64,000 nucleotides of DNA from an uncultured Candidatus Poseidoniales archaeon (GCA_902625885.1 CACODE010000003.1:1-64000), one strand, 5' to 3'; positions 51,423 through 61,299 are shown, counted from the first letter of the stretch. Numbers and translations: made by a program. Notes: generated from the letters alone by a model not told the origin.

Positions 51423-53189
51423 ATGATGAGGGACCGATTTCTCCAGGCTCTGTTCCTTGTGTGCATCATGGTCTTGATGCCCATCTCAGGGTGTTTTGGA
51501 GAACAAAATAAAACGGGTCCGGCTTCGGAAGGGGATGTTGTCGTTACGCCGATGGTGTGGACCGGTGGTGTGTTCCAGGGCGTCACCATCGAAGCAGAAA
51601 CCGACTTGTCGGCCTTCGTGCCCTATCTGGTTCAAAACGAGGAGGAAGGTTTTATTCAGAATTCCACCGTTGTTGACATAAAAGCAGGCGAATCCGTTCT
51701 GTTGTCCGTTTTGGCCCCACCAAGAACCGATACAGCGCTTATCATGATCGGGGATTACGGGCGCGAAAACTGGCCGATTCGAACCTTGGAAGAGTCGTGG
51801 CGAACCTGGTACCAACGTGATGGCTATGATAGTGGAGACAACGATGGTATTGTTCGAATTCAGGGCAGCAATGGCTCCATCGATGCGGTGCAGCCTGCCA
51901 ACGAAAGCGGTGGCCCTGTTATCGCTCTTCGTATACCGGTTGAGCGCCCAATGGCAGCCGCCTACGGCGAGGCAGACGGTGGGAGACATTCTACCGGCCT
52001 GGTCGACGGTCTCAACGTGTTCAATTACATCAACCACATGTCGGACGAAACTCCTGATTTGACCGACGCAGCGGACGGTGCCGTTGGTTATCTTGACCGG
52101 TGGGCTGGTCAAGGCAACGCTGCTTACGAGGATGCTGCGCAATACCTCATCGGCAATTTGGAGAGTTTTGGATTGGAGGTCATCACCCAACGCTTCACGT
52201 ACGATTCCCTCATGACGGGAGCACAAAATCCAGAGGCGTACAACATCTGTGGCTACCGTTTCGGTGAAGTGGACCCTAACAAATGGATGGTATTCGGAGC
52301 GCATTTTGACATCGCTCCGCCGGTCAACGGGGGCATGCTTGACCCGCACATCTTCGGCCGCACGTACGGCACGAGGGTGGGTGCCTACGACAACACGGCA
52401 GGTACAGCCATGGTGTTGACCGTCGCCGAGGCCATGGCCAACTTCAACACGCGAAACACGATGGTTTTCTGTCTGTGGTCCGGTGAAGAGGGTGGCAAGC
52501 GCGGAAGCGATTTCTGGACGGATTACTGGGTGAAGGAAGACAATCCTGATGTTGAGGTTACGAACTATGTCAATCTGGACATGGCCGGCGTAAATTGGCC
52601 AGGTGGTGGAGGAGCGCCTTGCGGTGGAAATCACGGTGGTGGTGACGGAGGATGCGATCCTCAACCCGCTGTGGACCCTGATGGTTATCCAAAGGATGAG
52701 GAAGTGTGGCCGATGCGTGTGTACATTGGACCGAGCCTCGACCACGACGTGATGAACCAGCCGGGTATGGTCGGGTTGGCCATGTGGATCGGTTCAGACG
52801 CCATCGGTGTGGAAGAGCAGATGTCGATGTTGATAGGAACCGATTTGCCCGCAGACACGTGGAAGGTTGACGACTGGATGAACAAAGACCGGCCGGAAAT
52901 CATCGTCTACGAAGACACGACGGCAAGGTCAGACCACGCAACGTTCCAGGACAATCTCGGAACCGTGACGATGGGTTTTGGTGGGCTTGTCGACGGGTAT
53001 TGGTGTTACCACCAAACCTGCGATACGGTCGACGAAATGCTTGACTGGATGGACACGACCGGAAAAGACTACGGCGAAGAACGAAGCGGAAAGAGCAACC
53101 TCGTCGACGCTTTGGACACCATCACGTGGTGGGCAACCTACTCGTTCTTCCACTTGGATGAAAATCCGGTGCGAAACGCCTACTTGTGA
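51423..53189 (+). CDS. Secreted M28-family zinc peptidase lipoprotein
   Basis: A 588-aa exported aminopeptidase. Lipobox ISGC follows the signal peptide. The peptidase domain carries FGAHFDIA (His ligand), VGAYDNTAG (bridging Asp), LWSGEEGGKRGS (Glu pair), NLDMAG (Asp) and CYHQTCDT (last His), in M28 order. The N-terminal part (about 25-180) is a beta-rich extra domain. Cleaves N-terminal residues from peptides outside the cell. Upstream 51195-51422 is a 228-base gene-free stretch with a T-run. Confidence 0.9.
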   Translation: MMRDRFLQALFLVCIMVLMPISGCFGEQNKTGPASEGDVVVTPMVWTGGVFQGVTIEAETDLSAFVPYLVQNEEEGFIQNSTVVDIKAGESVLLSVLAPPRTDTALIMIGDYGRENWPIRTLEESWRTWYQRDGYDSGDNDGIVRIQGSNGSIDAVQPANESGGPVIALRIPVERPMAAAYGEADGGRHSTGLVDGLNVFNYINHMSDETPDLTDAADGAVGYLDRWAGQGNAAYEDAAQYLIGNLESFGLEVITQRFTYDSLMTGAQNPEAYNICGYRFGEVDPNKWMVFGAHFDIAPPVNGGMLDPHIFGRTYGTRVGAYDNTAGTAMVLTVAEAMANFNTRNTMVFCLWSGEEGGKRGSDFWTDYWVKEDNPDVEVTNYVNLDMAGVNWPGGGGAPCGGNHGGGDGGCDPQPAVDPDGYPKDEEVWPMRVYIGPSLDHDVMNQPGMVGLAMWIGSDAIGVEEQMSMLIGTDLPADTWKVDDWMNKDRPEIIVYEDTTARSDHATFQDNLGTVTMGFGGLVDGYWCYHQTCDTVDEMLDWMDTTGKDYGEERSGKSNLVDALDTITWWATYSFFHLDENPVRNAYL

Positions 53190-53266
53190 TGATTACGGTC
53201 AACACCTTGCAAACAGAAGCTTGTCTTTTGCGTTAAATTGTTAGGAAAGACGGGGGTGCGAAGGTC

Positions 53267-54226
53267 ATGCAGCCCGTTGCAAAGGCATTGCTTGGGTGTC
53301 TTCTCCTGCTGATGTTGCCGCTTGCCGGTTGCACGGCAGCGCCAGTGAAGGAATCGGTCAACGATGCTGAAACACTCGTTGAGATTGAAGACCCATGCAT
53401 GCTGGCCACACAATCCTCACTGCAATCGCTGGTGAGTATTCAGGTCGACGGAGAGGACCGGTTCTTCCGCCTGTCTGTCCCCAGCTCGACACCAGGGACA
53501 AAACTGCCAATCGTCCTCGCTTTCCACGGTGGGGGAGATGCTGAAGAGGATTTTCCGCAACAAAACCAGTTCGATCAACTCGGTGAAACTGAGAAATTCA
53601 TCATGGTCTACGTCATTGCAGACAGCGATCGAACCGCTGCAGAAGGCGATTGGTACCTCAACTCTGCAGCCACGTCCCGTGAAGACAACGACTTTTCAGA
53701 ACAGATTGTTGATGATTTGGCGCAGGTGTTCTGCATCGACGAGGACCGACTGTACGCCACGGGCTATTCTCTTGGGTCCATGTTCACCTACGAAATCGCT
53801 TGTCAGTTAAATCAGCGATTTGCGGCCGTTGCTTCCTTTGCAGGAACCATGCCGGTCAGTCCAGAATCGTGTGATTTGCTCGGAAGAATGGCCGTTCTGC
53901 ATATCCACGGGAAATTGGATTACATCATCGATTACGACGAGGACTGGGACTGGAAAGACGGAGAACACGAAGGGGTTGGTACGATGAGTAACATCCCGGG
54001 GATGATCGACTACTGGGCGGACAAATCAAACTGCCAAAACGAAAACACGCACTCGCACCTGTTTGGAGGAGACGATGTTGAGCACATCGTTCACACCGAC
54101 TGCGCCGGCGATGTTCGCATTGAACACTACGGAATGGAAGCCCAAGAGCACACCTGGCCAAACCAGGTTGACGGCACCGACACGTACGAATTGATTTGGA
54201 ATTTCTTAAGCGATTTCACCAATTGA
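53267..54226 (+). CDS. Secreted esterase lipoprotein, third homologue
   Basis: A 319-aa exported hydrolase with lipobox LAGC, LAFHGGGDA, nucleophile GYSLGSMF, a VLHIHGKLD strand with probable Asp and EEHTWPN with the His (Q-E-H-T-W). Related in order to the two AT-rich esterases at 40-42 kb, but with the usual GC content, so it is probably the resident copy. Follows the M28 peptidase on the same strand and is convergent with the M50 protease. Confidence 0.85.
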   Translation: MQPVAKALLGCLLLLMLPLAGCTAAPVKESVNDAETLVEIEDPCMLATQSSLQSLVSIQVDGEDRFFRLSVPSSTPGTKLPIVLAFHGGGDAEEDFPQQNQFDQLGETEKFIMVYVIADSDRTAAEGDWYLNSAATSREDNDFSEQIVDDLAQVFCIDEDRLYATGYSLGSMFTYEIACQLNQRFAAVASFAGTMPVSPESCDLLGRMAVLHIHGKLDYIIDYDEDWDWKDGEHEGVGTMSNIPGMIDYWADKSNCQNENTHSHLFGGDDVEHIVHTDCAGDVRIEHYGMEAQEHTWPNQVDGTDTYELIWNFLSDFTN

Positions 54227-54244
54227 TTCCAGACTGCAGGGCCT

Positions 54245-55057
54245 TCAGCGAACAAGGTTGGATATGGTCTCAGCGATAGTGTGCAAAACACCCATGGGGC
54301 TCCATACGTTGGAAAACCACAAGAAGACCGGAACAGCGAAAATCAAGAGAACAAGGTAGAAGGCACGCTCGCTCCAGTCTTTAATCTTCAGACCGTCAAG
54401 CGGTCCGAAAGGCAACATGTTGAACAGTCCAAGAATCAGGTTGGCTTGCAACCAGAAAACACCCGCATGGATGAGGATGGCTTGCCAAACCAAACTGCCG
54501 TTGGCAATGTAATCTGAAGCGGTGATCCTGCCCGCCGTGGCGACCCCGTCAAAAGCCCCTGAAAGGCCGAGGACCAGCCCCCAAACAGGAATGCCGATGA
54601 GGAACAACCCGAGATTGGTTAACGGCCCTGCGACGGCGATGTGGCCGTTTTGTCGACGAGTGACGACACCAGCCACCATGACGGCCCCGGGTGCCATGAA
54701 CACGAAACCAAGGAGAAGGGAAATGATGACACCGAATTGCAGACCTTTTGGGTCGGCTCGAAATTCTGCCCAACAACCGTTTTTCTTCGCCACCAGCTTG
54801 TGACCGATTTCATGCACGAGAAACGCCGGGCCAACCGCAATGAACATCACCGGCATGGAGAGAAGGAGAAGGACCAACCACGTTGAAAAACCGTATTCGT
54901 TGATTCCAGAGATGCCATAGACGGACATAAATCCGAGAGCGAGGGTAAAAGCGGCCATGGCAAGTGCAAGATGGTTTTTCTCGGTCTTGCTAAAGTGCCA
55001 CAGACGACCCGTGTGATGTTTTGGTTTCTCCCAAGTTGACTGGTTGAGAAATTGCAT
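54245..55057 (-). CDS. M50-type membrane metalloprotease
   Basis: A 270-aa intramembrane protease. FLVHEIGHKLVA at 80-91 holds the HExxH zinc site (His82, Glu83, His86) and LFNMLPFGPLDG near the C terminus supplies the LDG Asp. The protein has about six helices. Members do regulated intramembrane cleavage of signalling factors; the substrate is unknown. ATG 55057 overlaps the stop of a 38-codon ORF (TGATG) on the same strand. Confidence 0.85.
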   Translation of the reverse strand: MQFLNQSTWEKPKHHTGRLWHFSKTEKNHLALAMAAFTLALGFMSVYGISGINEYGFSTWLVLLLLSMPVMFIAVGPAFLVHEIGHKLVAKKNGCWAEFRADPKGLQFGVIISLLLGFVFMAPGAVMVAGVVTRRQNGHIAVAGPLTNLGLFLIGIPVWGLVLGLSGAFDGVATAGRITASDYIANGSLVWQAILIHAGVFWLQANLILGLFNMLPFGPLDGLKIKDWSERAFYLVLLIFAVPVFLWFSNVWSPMGVLHTIAETISNLVR

Positions 55058-55173
55058 CAAGGCGTTGCCAAAAGACCCGTTCGTTTCAAAATGAAGCGTT
55101 CCACGGTCGTCAACCCGTTGATGTACCCGGTGTATCCGTGGCTGACCGCGCGTGTTTCGAAAGGGGTCGTCAT
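55057..55173 (-). CDS. Possible 38-aa leader ORF coupled to the M50 gene
   Basis: ATG at 55173 to a TGA that overlaps the M50 start (TGATG). The sequence, with MTTPFETRAVSHGYTGY at its start, has no known domain. The overlap is the only support; no Shine-Dalgarno site is seen, and a chance ORF is quite possible. Confidence 0.25.
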   Translation of the reverse strand: MTTPFETRAVSHGYTGYINGLTTVERFILKRTGLLATP

Positions 55174-55315
55174 CAAGAATGTCGGCGCGCGAATCCCTTG
55201 CCCCCATGGATGGCCTTCTTTCCCTCGTATGATTTGAAGGCTCGTGTGCAAGGTTTCATTTCGTAGACGGGTGAGGAGGGTTTGAACGCCGCAACTTGGC
55301 CGTAGGTGATGGAGA

Positions 55316-55828
55316 ATGGGTGATAAAGAGAGGCAAGAACGGGATGATGTCTTGTTCCTCTTTGATTCAGGACTGTCTCCTGAGCAAATCGCCACGATAA
55401 AACAGATATCGGTCGCTGATGTTGAGGACGTTGTTCAGCTTCGGAAAAACGCCGTCCGAAAGGAAAAACAACAGAACATCATACAGGATATCAGCAACAA
55501 CAACCCTTGGAAAGACGGTGTGCCAGGTATTGACGTTGTGCGAGAGGTCGTTGAATCCGTGCCGCCTGGAACGGTTGATATGGACACTTACGGGGCACGG
55601 ACCGTTCCTTCAAGGCCGATCAAGAAAACAGACCGAAGCGATCGTGTGGGTGAAGACACCGTGCTCACGGACCGCGTGCAAGCCGCTGCAGAAACATCGA
55701 ACATGGACGAAGAAGCGGCAAAAATCTTCGAGGACATTGAATTTGAACGGCGTCAAAAGGAAAGGAAAGTGTTGGAAGGCGCCATGAAAGACATCAAGGA
55801 CATGGTGGATGACGATTTGGAATTCTGA
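55316..55828 (+). CDS. Hypothetical protein with possible N-terminal HTH
   Basis: A 170-aa, highly charged soluble protein. Residues about 10-45 (LFDSGLSPEQIATIKQISVADVEDVV) look like a helix-turn-helix of the resolvase/sigma-like type; the C-terminal 60 residues are a long helix rich in Glu/Lys/Arg. GGTGATGGAGA precedes the ATG. It may bind DNA but this is a guess from the HTH pattern. Confidence 0.65.
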   Translation: MGDKERQERDDVLFLFDSGLSPEQIATIKQISVADVEDVVQLRKNAVRKEKQQNIIQDISNNNPWKDGVPGIDVVREVVESVPPGTVDMDTYGARTVPSRPIKKTDRSDRVGEDTVLTDRVQAAAETSNMDEEAAKIFEDIEFERRQKERKVLEGAMKDIKDMVDDDLEF

Positions 55829-55857
55829 CAGTTTCCCGTCCTCTTGCGATGTCCCGT

Positions 55858-56370
55858 CTACCAAAAGCCACCAAGGGCGTTATCCTCAATGATTTGTTTT
55901 TCATAATCGGTTTTGCCGAAACCCTCCGGAACGCCCCATTTTTTCAAATAAAATTCAATGGGAACGGCGCCGTTTCCCCTATCTACGCCGTAATTCTGAT
56001 CGTAAACCCCCTCCACGACTGGTGCAGGACCGTCGTACGTCAAGTACCAATCCTCGGGTACATGCGGGCCGGTATCGGTTCCATCGGGGCCCGCCCAATT
56101 GTCACCTGAACGGGTATGTGTTGCTTCGTTCCCCAACTCTCCGTTCATCCCAATGTTTTGTGAAATGAATTGATAAGCGACAACATTGGCAACGAGAAGA
56201 AGGATGGCAATACCGATTGTTGCGCCAATTCGAACGGTCATATCGGCGCTCAATTCTGGCGTTAAGAACGCGAAAATCACGAAGGTGGTGGTGACCCAAC
56301 CGAAACCGAGGTACACCGGTAGAATTTTGAGAATTTGTTCGTTGTTACTACCCTCACCAGCATCGTTCAT
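55858..56370 (-). CDS. Hypothetical two-TM membrane protein beside module copy 2
   Basis: A 170-aa protein with two helices (about 15-38 and 47-70) and a soluble aromatic C-terminal part (PVVEGVYDQNYGVDR...). ATG 56370 is used because GATATG lies about 28 bases upstream; the track start runs into the ectodomain gene. It is the next gene on the same strand after the ectodomain/multi-TM pair and may be an extra part of that module, though copy 1 has no counterpart. Confidence 0.65.
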   Translation of the reverse strand: MNDAGEGSNNEQILKILPVYLGFGWVTTTFVIFAFLTPELSADMTVRIGATIGIAILLLVANVVAYQFISQNIGMNGELGNEATHTRSGDNWAGPDGTDTGPHVPEDWYLTYDGPAPVVEGVYDQNYGVDRGNGAVPIEFYLKKWGVPEGFGKTDYEKQIIEDNALGGFW

Positions 56371-56458
56371 GAAACCTGTGAATCGTTTCCAGCATATCGT
56401 TTTTTTTCCGGAACAAGACACTTCGCAACAGGCCTGCGAAGGTGATGAAAGGTGATGT

Positions 56459-57148
56459 TCACTCAACGAGTGAAAGACTCGCCTTGAACATGGTGACCGT
56501 GACGTCAACGGTAATTTCCTCATCTGTATCAAGGCCAATCGGGTCGGCAAAACCGAGTGGGGTATTCACGTCAAGTTCGAGGTCGACAGAGAGGACACCA
56601 ACCCCCCAGCCCGTTTCGGTCCAGGGTTCCAAAGCTTGGAATTCGTTAACCGCTGAAATGACGGTGGATTGTCCATCAAAATTTGGGTAGACCCGCAAAT
56701 GGAGCTCGATCGGCACGCAACTGCTGTCCTGGCCTGAGAGGTTGCTTGCTGGGTCATTCCATTGCGCCGTCAAGTCGTTTTCAATGATGTCGCCGGCAAT
56801 GGAATCGCACTGCACGGAAACACCTCCGTCTTCTTCAGATGTGATGGTGACATCAATGGAGCCGATGGTGTAGCCTTCAGGAACATCGATTTCCGACAGT
56901 TCAAACAGGACGTTCCTTGTTTCATCGTCTTGCAGTGTCTCGACGGTTTGCAAGGATTGATTTTGAATCTCAAAAGTGATGTTCCATTCCGGTGTGTTTG
57001 ATGTGAATTCCGCTGTTGTCCTGAGGTCGCCAACAAAATCACCGACGGTCGTCACCAACAACAGCAAGGTCAGGGTGTAAGCCCCCAGCGTCGGAATACG
57101 GGATTCTTTGGTCATCAACACGTTTCGAATGGTCTGTTCTTCGCTCAT
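56459..57148 (-). CDS. Membrane-anchored ectodomain protein (module copy 2)
   Basis: A 229-aa protein with one N-terminal helix (about 20-42) and a beta-rich domain. Compared with 38035 it keeps IDVTITSEED...CDS...NDLTAQW...C...HLRVYP and GVLSVDLELDVNT plus EEITVDVTV at the end. GGGGGTT precedes the ATG, only a few bases after the stop of the multi-TM gene (57152). The two cysteines align with those of copy 1 and may pair. Confidence 0.8.
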   Translation of the reverse strand: MSEEQTIRNVLMTKESRIPTLGAYTLTLLLLVTTVGDFVGDLRTTAEFTSNTPEWNITFEIQNQSLQTVETLQDDETRNVLFELSEIDVPEGYTIGSIDVTITSEEDGGVSVQCDSIAGDIIENDLTAQWNDPASNLSGQDSSCVPIELHLRVYPNFDGQSTVISAVNEFQALEPWTETGWGVGVLSVDLELDVNTPLGFADPIGLDTDEEITVDVTVTMFKASLSLVE

Positions 57149-57151
57149 GAT

Positions 57152-58492
57152 TCAACCCCCCATAACCCCGAGTCCTGTGAAAAGGATAGAGATTGCAAAG
57201 ACAAACGCCGTTATGCACCCGAAAACAACGTTAAACACTTTCAGATTGAATTCGCGTCCTTCGCTCTTCTCTGCGACGAAATCCCGTACGGTGTCCTTTA
57301 CCGAAGCCGATCCTTCAATGAGGCTGCTAACGATTTTCTCCTCCCAACCGATGAAGATACCCACCACGATGGCCAAAGCTGCAGAAGAAATCATATCGGG
57401 AATTGGAAGGAAAGACTGGATCAATTCAAGGATGGTTGACGAAACAATCAGTAGCATCAAAATCACAATAATGCGAATCAGCCATCGGTTTTCTTTGCTC
57501 TTGGTGTCGACGATGTCGTAGTGCAGTAAAATGAACATGAAAAGGATCGGTGTGTAGAGATAGACAAGCGCTTCTGAGGTGAAATCATACCATATGGAGT
57601 AAGCATAGGGGAAATCCTCACAGGATGTTTCGTAGCAACTCCGAACGATGTCTAAAACAGCATAATCCGCCAGACCAGCGATAAACCCAATAATGAAAAT
57701 AATGAACGTGAGGACCCCAAACGGCGAAATACCGATTTTGTATGAGCGCCAAATTTCACCTGAGCAGAGAACCAGTATGGCTCCTGCACCTAGTGTGAGG
57801 CGCATGTTCACACCACCCCACCAACTGTAGGAGGCGTACATGGCCGTTTCAATTGACTGCCGTTGGAAAAAGTAGTCGTTGATTGATAGAACCTGTGAAA
57901 GCCAGTACGTCATCGTTTCACCGTGAATGCCTATGAGGAGAAGTCCAGCGACCATTGATATTTTCCGCAGTCTGAGGTCCTCATCTCGCACTTCAGTGAC
58001 GACAAAACGGATGTATATGGCCACCATGACGAGGTACCCTGGTATATGCAGAAAATTTTCAACGTTGTAGTGAGCGAAATCGGTCATGAGGTGTAGCGTG
58101 GTAAAGAACACCGCTCCCGCAAAAGACATGCTGAGAAGGAACCAAAGGTCCCATTCCTTCTGGATTATTCGAAACGGAAAGAAGAAGGGGAGGAGGGCCA
58201 TCAAAACGACCGCACAGCTGAGGAAGAGGTTGGTTGCCGTGAAAGCAAAAGTCCCGGATACTTTGTTCAGGTAGAGGGAGGAGAATTCACCTTGGGCGCC
58301 GTACCTGAATTCCAAAACAGCCGTCATGAGGTAGCTCAGTCCCAGAAAAATAAGAATCCAACCAAGGATGCAACCCGTTATTCGATTGGTGGATGATTGT
58401 GAGTCACTGCGCCCGATGATGGAAAGTGTGGCGATGCCGAGAACAAGATCCACCACCGCAGCGATGGGGACCATTGATTGAATCTCGACCAT
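57152..58492 (-). CDS. Large multi-TM membrane protein (module copy 2)
   Basis: A 446-aa protein with about 12 helices, paralogous to the protein at 38743. Shared segments are the N-terminal MVEIQ, LCSGEIW, STILELIQSFLPIPD and GIFIGWEEK near the C terminus. Helix 5-6 loops hold LHIPGYLVMVAIYIRF. It has no recognised transporter, kinase or protease motif. It is followed at once by the ectodomain gene and then by a two-TM gene. Confidence 0.8.
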   Translation of the reverse strand: MVEIQSMVPIAAVVDLVLGIATLSIIGRSDSQSSTNRITGCILGWILIFLGLSYLMTAVLEFRYGAQGEFSSLYLNKVSGTFAFTATNLFLSCAVVLMALLPFFFPFRIIQKEWDLWFLLSMSFAGAVFFTTLHLMTDFAHYNVENFLHIPGYLVMVAIYIRFVVTEVRDEDLRLRKISMVAGLLLIGIHGETMTYWLSQVLSINDYFFQRQSIETAMYASYSWWGGVNMRLTLGAGAILVLCSGEIWRSYKIGISPFGVLTFIIFIIGFIAGLADYAVLDIVRSCYETSCEDFPYAYSIWYDFTSEALVYLYTPILFMFILLHYDIVDTKSKENRWLIRIIVILMLLIVSSTILELIQSFLPIPDMISSAALAIVVGIFIGWEEKIVSSLIEGSASVKDTVRDFVAEKSEGREFNLKVFNVVFGCITAFVFAISILFTGLGVMGG

Positions 58493-58602
58493 GAATCTTC
58501 ACATGCCCTACTGGAAATAGAGGTTCCGTCGTCATCAGCATAAAAGCCCAAGATTCAGAATCGGGGTAGAGACGCTGAAGTGAGAGGGTTGGAGTGTTCA
58601 CC

Positions 58603-59364
58603 TCAAACAATTTTGGAAGAGGGTGAGCGAACAAAAGAAGGGGTGAGGAGATGGTAAGAGAGCCTTTGCGTTCCCTTGCCTTTGGACTTCTTTCCAATCA
58701 GTTCCACACGACCGAGTTCCGAAGTGTTGCTCACGTGGGTTCCAGCGCAAGGACATAGATCGACCTGGTCGCCAATTTGAACGACGCGTAGGTCTCTAAC
58801 GCTTGCTGGGAGGAGGTTCATGTTGGTTCTGTCGGGCGGCATGATGGTGTTGATTTCCTCTCTTGTCATGACGGAATCCGATACTTTCAGACCCGTATTG
58901 ATGTGCCCGTTCACCACGTCCACCAACCGTTCCATCATGGCCTCGTCAAAAGAAATAGGATTGAAATCGATACGCGACTTTTCTGCATGAATTTGATTGC
59001 CGACGGTTCGCACGCCGTTGAACAGTTCGTAAGCAATACCGCTCATGAGATGTTGAGCCGTGTGCATGCGCATGTGAGCGTACCGAGTGTCCCAGTCAAC
59101 GGTACCGCGAACTTCATCGCCAACAACAAGTTGGTGTTCGGTTTCTACCGTGTGCTGAACATCACCCCTACCGCGAACTTCCTGCACGTTGATGTCGCCA
59201 TTGGGACCTGACAGAACACCTGTGTCCCAGTACTGTCCCCCACCAAGTGGGTAGAACAAGGTCCGGTCGAGAACAATGGAATTGCCATCAATCGCTACGA
59301 CTTGAGCGTCAAACGTTCGTGCGTAAGCCGCTTCAATGCTCTCGAGGTACAATTTCACCGTCAT
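58603..59364 (-). CDS. alaX: Alanyl-tRNA editing protein AlaX
   Basis: A 253-aa stand-alone editing domain homologous to that of alanyl-tRNA synthetase, which removes Ser or Gly from mischarged tRNA-Ala. Zinc motifs are HTAQH (His101, His105) and CPCAGTH (Cys204, His210). The GGGQYWDTG segment near 41-49 and the full length fit the AlaX-M class, which has the N-terminal glycine motif needed for Ser editing. A free-standing trans editor is common in Archaea. Confidence 0.9.
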   Translation of the reverse strand: MTVKLYLESIEAAYARTFDAQVVAIDGNSIVLDRTLFYPLGGGQYWDTGVLSGPNGDINVQEVRGRGDVQHTVETEHQLVVGDEVRGTVDWDTRYAHMRMHTAQHLMSGIAYELFNGVRTVGNQIHAEKSRIDFNPISFDEAMMERLVDVVNGHINTGLKVSDSVMTREEINTIMPPDRTNMNLLPASVRDLRVVQIGDQVDLCPCAGTHVSNTSELGRVELIGKKSKGKGTQRLSYHLLTPSFVRSPSSKIV

Positions 59365-59402
59365 GGTGATGGTACGGTTGAGATGTTGATGAGGTTAACC
59401 TT

Positions 59403-60485
59403 TCACGCTGACGTGTTGACCGGAAGAGGATTTTTTTCGTGAAGGGCGAGTTGTCGCTTGAGTTCTCTAAAGCTGATCATCTTCCCGTTGACTTCATCCC
59501 ATAGTCTCAATTTGATGGTTTTGAGACTGCTGAAAAAGCGGAGTTCTGGTGCCTGTTGGAAGAAGGGGTGAGAGAAATGGCATCGTTCGAGGTTGTAGTT
59601 GGGAATCATCGGGTTGAGGTGATGGATGTGATGATAGCCAATGTTGCCAGAGAACCACTGGAGAATTTTTGGAAGGTTGTAATAGCTGCTGCCCTCCATC
59701 GCTGCCGCCGTGTAATCCCACTCTTTGCCTGAAGCCCAATACGTATCTTCGAATTGGTGTTGGACATAAAACAACCAGAGACCGAAACCGGCGGCCACCG
59801 CCATCATGGTGAATTGCATGAGAAGCCAGGTACCAAAGCCGTAGATCATGCTCATACCGATGCACCAACCGGCAAGGGTGATGTTCATGAGGTGTACGGA
59901 TTGCCTCTCTTTCTTTTTGGCTTTGGAATTTGGGAAGCGTTGAAGGATGACGAACAACACGATGGGTGCGAACACGAACAGGATAATGGGGTTGCGTATG
60001 AATCGGTAACTTAGTTGCAATCGACGGGAAGATGATACGTACTCTTCAACCGTTAAGGTCCAGATGTCACCAATGCCTCTGCGGTCGAGGTCCCCGTTGG
60101 TAGCATGGTGCCGTGCGTGTTCCCAACTCCACTGCCGGTAAGGTGTGAAAGTGAGCATACCGGTGATGAAACCAATGATGCTGTTGGCTCGTTTGGATTT
60201 AAGGAAAGAGCCGTGACCGCAATCGTGGAAGATAATGAAGGCTCGAACCATGAACAGGCCACCGAGAACAGCTGGCGGAATGCAAAGCCAGAGCGAGACG
60301 TCTTTCAAAAAATAAATAGAAACCCAAATGGCAAAAATCGGAACGAGGGTGTTGATCAGTTGCCACGTGGCGCGACCCGTGTGCGGTTGTTGGAACTCGG
60401 CGACGAGTTTTTTCCACTCTCGCTTGGACGAACGTTTCCTCTTTTGGGTTGTTTTTTGGAGGTTTTCTGTCGGATGAGTTCCCAT
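59403..60485 (-). CDS. Membrane fatty-acid desaturase
   Basis: A 360-aa membrane desaturase with the three His boxes HDCGH, HARHH and HHIHH and two hydrophobic hairpins; the pattern is that of DesA/omega-type acyl desaturases. It introduces a double bond using O2 and an electron donor. Archaeal membranes are isoprenoid, so the substrate is not clear; free fatty acids, carotenoid-like chains or other lipids are possible. ATG 60485 is chosen because AGGTGAT lies 5 bases upstream. It lies downstream of the ferredoxin/flavoprotein pair on the same strand. Confidence 0.88.
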   Translation of the reverse strand: MGTHPTENLQKTTQKRKRSSKREWKKLVAEFQQPHTGRATWQLINTLVPIFAIWVSIYFLKDVSLWLCIPPAVLGGLFMVRAFIIFHDCGHGSFLKSKRANSIIGFITGMLTFTPYRQWSWEHARHHATNGDLDRRGIGDIWTLTVEEYVSSSRRLQLSYRFIRNPIILFVFAPIVLFVILQRFPNSKAKKKERQSVHLMNITLAGWCIGMSMIYGFGTWLLMQFTMMAVAAGFGLWLFYVQHQFEDTYWASGKEWDYTAAAMEGSSYYNLPKILQWFSGNIGYHHIHHLNPMIPNYNLERCHFSHPFFQQAPELRFFSSLKTIKLRLWDEVNGKMISFRELKRQLALHEKNPLPVNTSA

Positions 60486-60576
60486 CTGCATCACCTACGC
60501 CACAAGGCGCTTCTAACCCGTGCCAGCGTGTGCCACCTAAGAAAGTGGTGTTTTTCGCCACACCTAAATACGCCGT

Positions 60577-61299
60577 TTAAACGAGCGTTGGTAATTGCTC
60601 AAGCGCTCGTAAAACTGCGCTGTCAAAAGACAGGTCATCAAGATTTTTTGAAAGGTGAGGTGTGCATTGCTCGATAAAACCACGACTGGGTGACCATGAC
60701 GGTTTATTGAGCCACCACAATTCGGTCATGCCGTCTCCACGCGAGAGGAAAAGATCGGGGTTGGGAGCTGTTGTTGCATCCTCTGATACAACCGTTCCGC
60801 CAAACCACGGAACAGTGACGGGGAAAGAAAGTGTGATTGGTGGATGTGGAGAAAGTGAGTGTTGACGGTTTCCGGGTCCCCGTTTCTCCGAGCTTTCGGT
60901 CAACGCAAGACGGTCCACCGTGAGAAGCGTGGGTTTGTCTCGTTCTGTAGACGTAAGTTCGAGATGTATGGTTTGGTTCTTTTTTGTTGATGAGAGCACG
61001 CGCGTGCGGGTCAAGAATTGCACGCCATGACGGGCAATGTTAGCGGCGAGATGTTTCATAATCCAGTCCCAGCGACATCCCCAACCGTCGGCATTGGATT
61101 GAAGAGAAAGGAAGGTTTGTTGCTCTGAAGTAAAGTACGTGTTGAGAAGGTTTTGATCGACAACACGTCCTGGGTGATTGACCGGTAAACCGAGTTCGGC
61201 TTCCATTTCAATGATGGTGACGTCGTTCTTTTCCACCAAGTGGTGTGCAAGAACAAGAGCCTCGATGGTACCGCCGATGAGAGCAATGCGCAAACACAT
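60577..61299 (-). CDS. FAD-type flavoprotein-like protein coupled to ferredoxin
   Basis: A 240-aa protein starting with a dinucleotide fold, RIALIGGTIEALVLAHHLV then VTIIEMEAELG, followed by GRVVDQNLL. ATG 61299 overlaps the ferredoxin stop as TGATG, so the two are co-translated. The later part has no family I can name, and the full FAD motif of larger reductases is shortened. The ferredoxin-flavoprotein pair probably carries electrons to a partner such as the desaturase gene 90 bases downstream; this is inference. Confidence 0.65.
   Translation of the reverse strand: MCLRIALIGGTIEALVLAHHLVEKNDVTIIEMEAELGLPVNHPGRVVDQNLLNTYFTSEQQTFLSLQSNADGWGCRWDWIMKHLAANIARHGVQFLTRTRVLSSTKKNQTIHLELTSTERDKPTLLTVDRLALTESSEKRGPGNRQHSLSPHPPITLSFPVTVPWFGGTVVSEDATTAPNPDLFLSRGDGMTELWWLNKPSWSPSRGFIEQCTPHLSKNLDDLSFDSAVLRALEQLPTLV

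Noticed and set aside
51486-52745. 419-aa antisense ORF opposite the M28 peptidase
   Set aside because: The plus frame carries all M28 metal motifs; the minus frame is its shadow.
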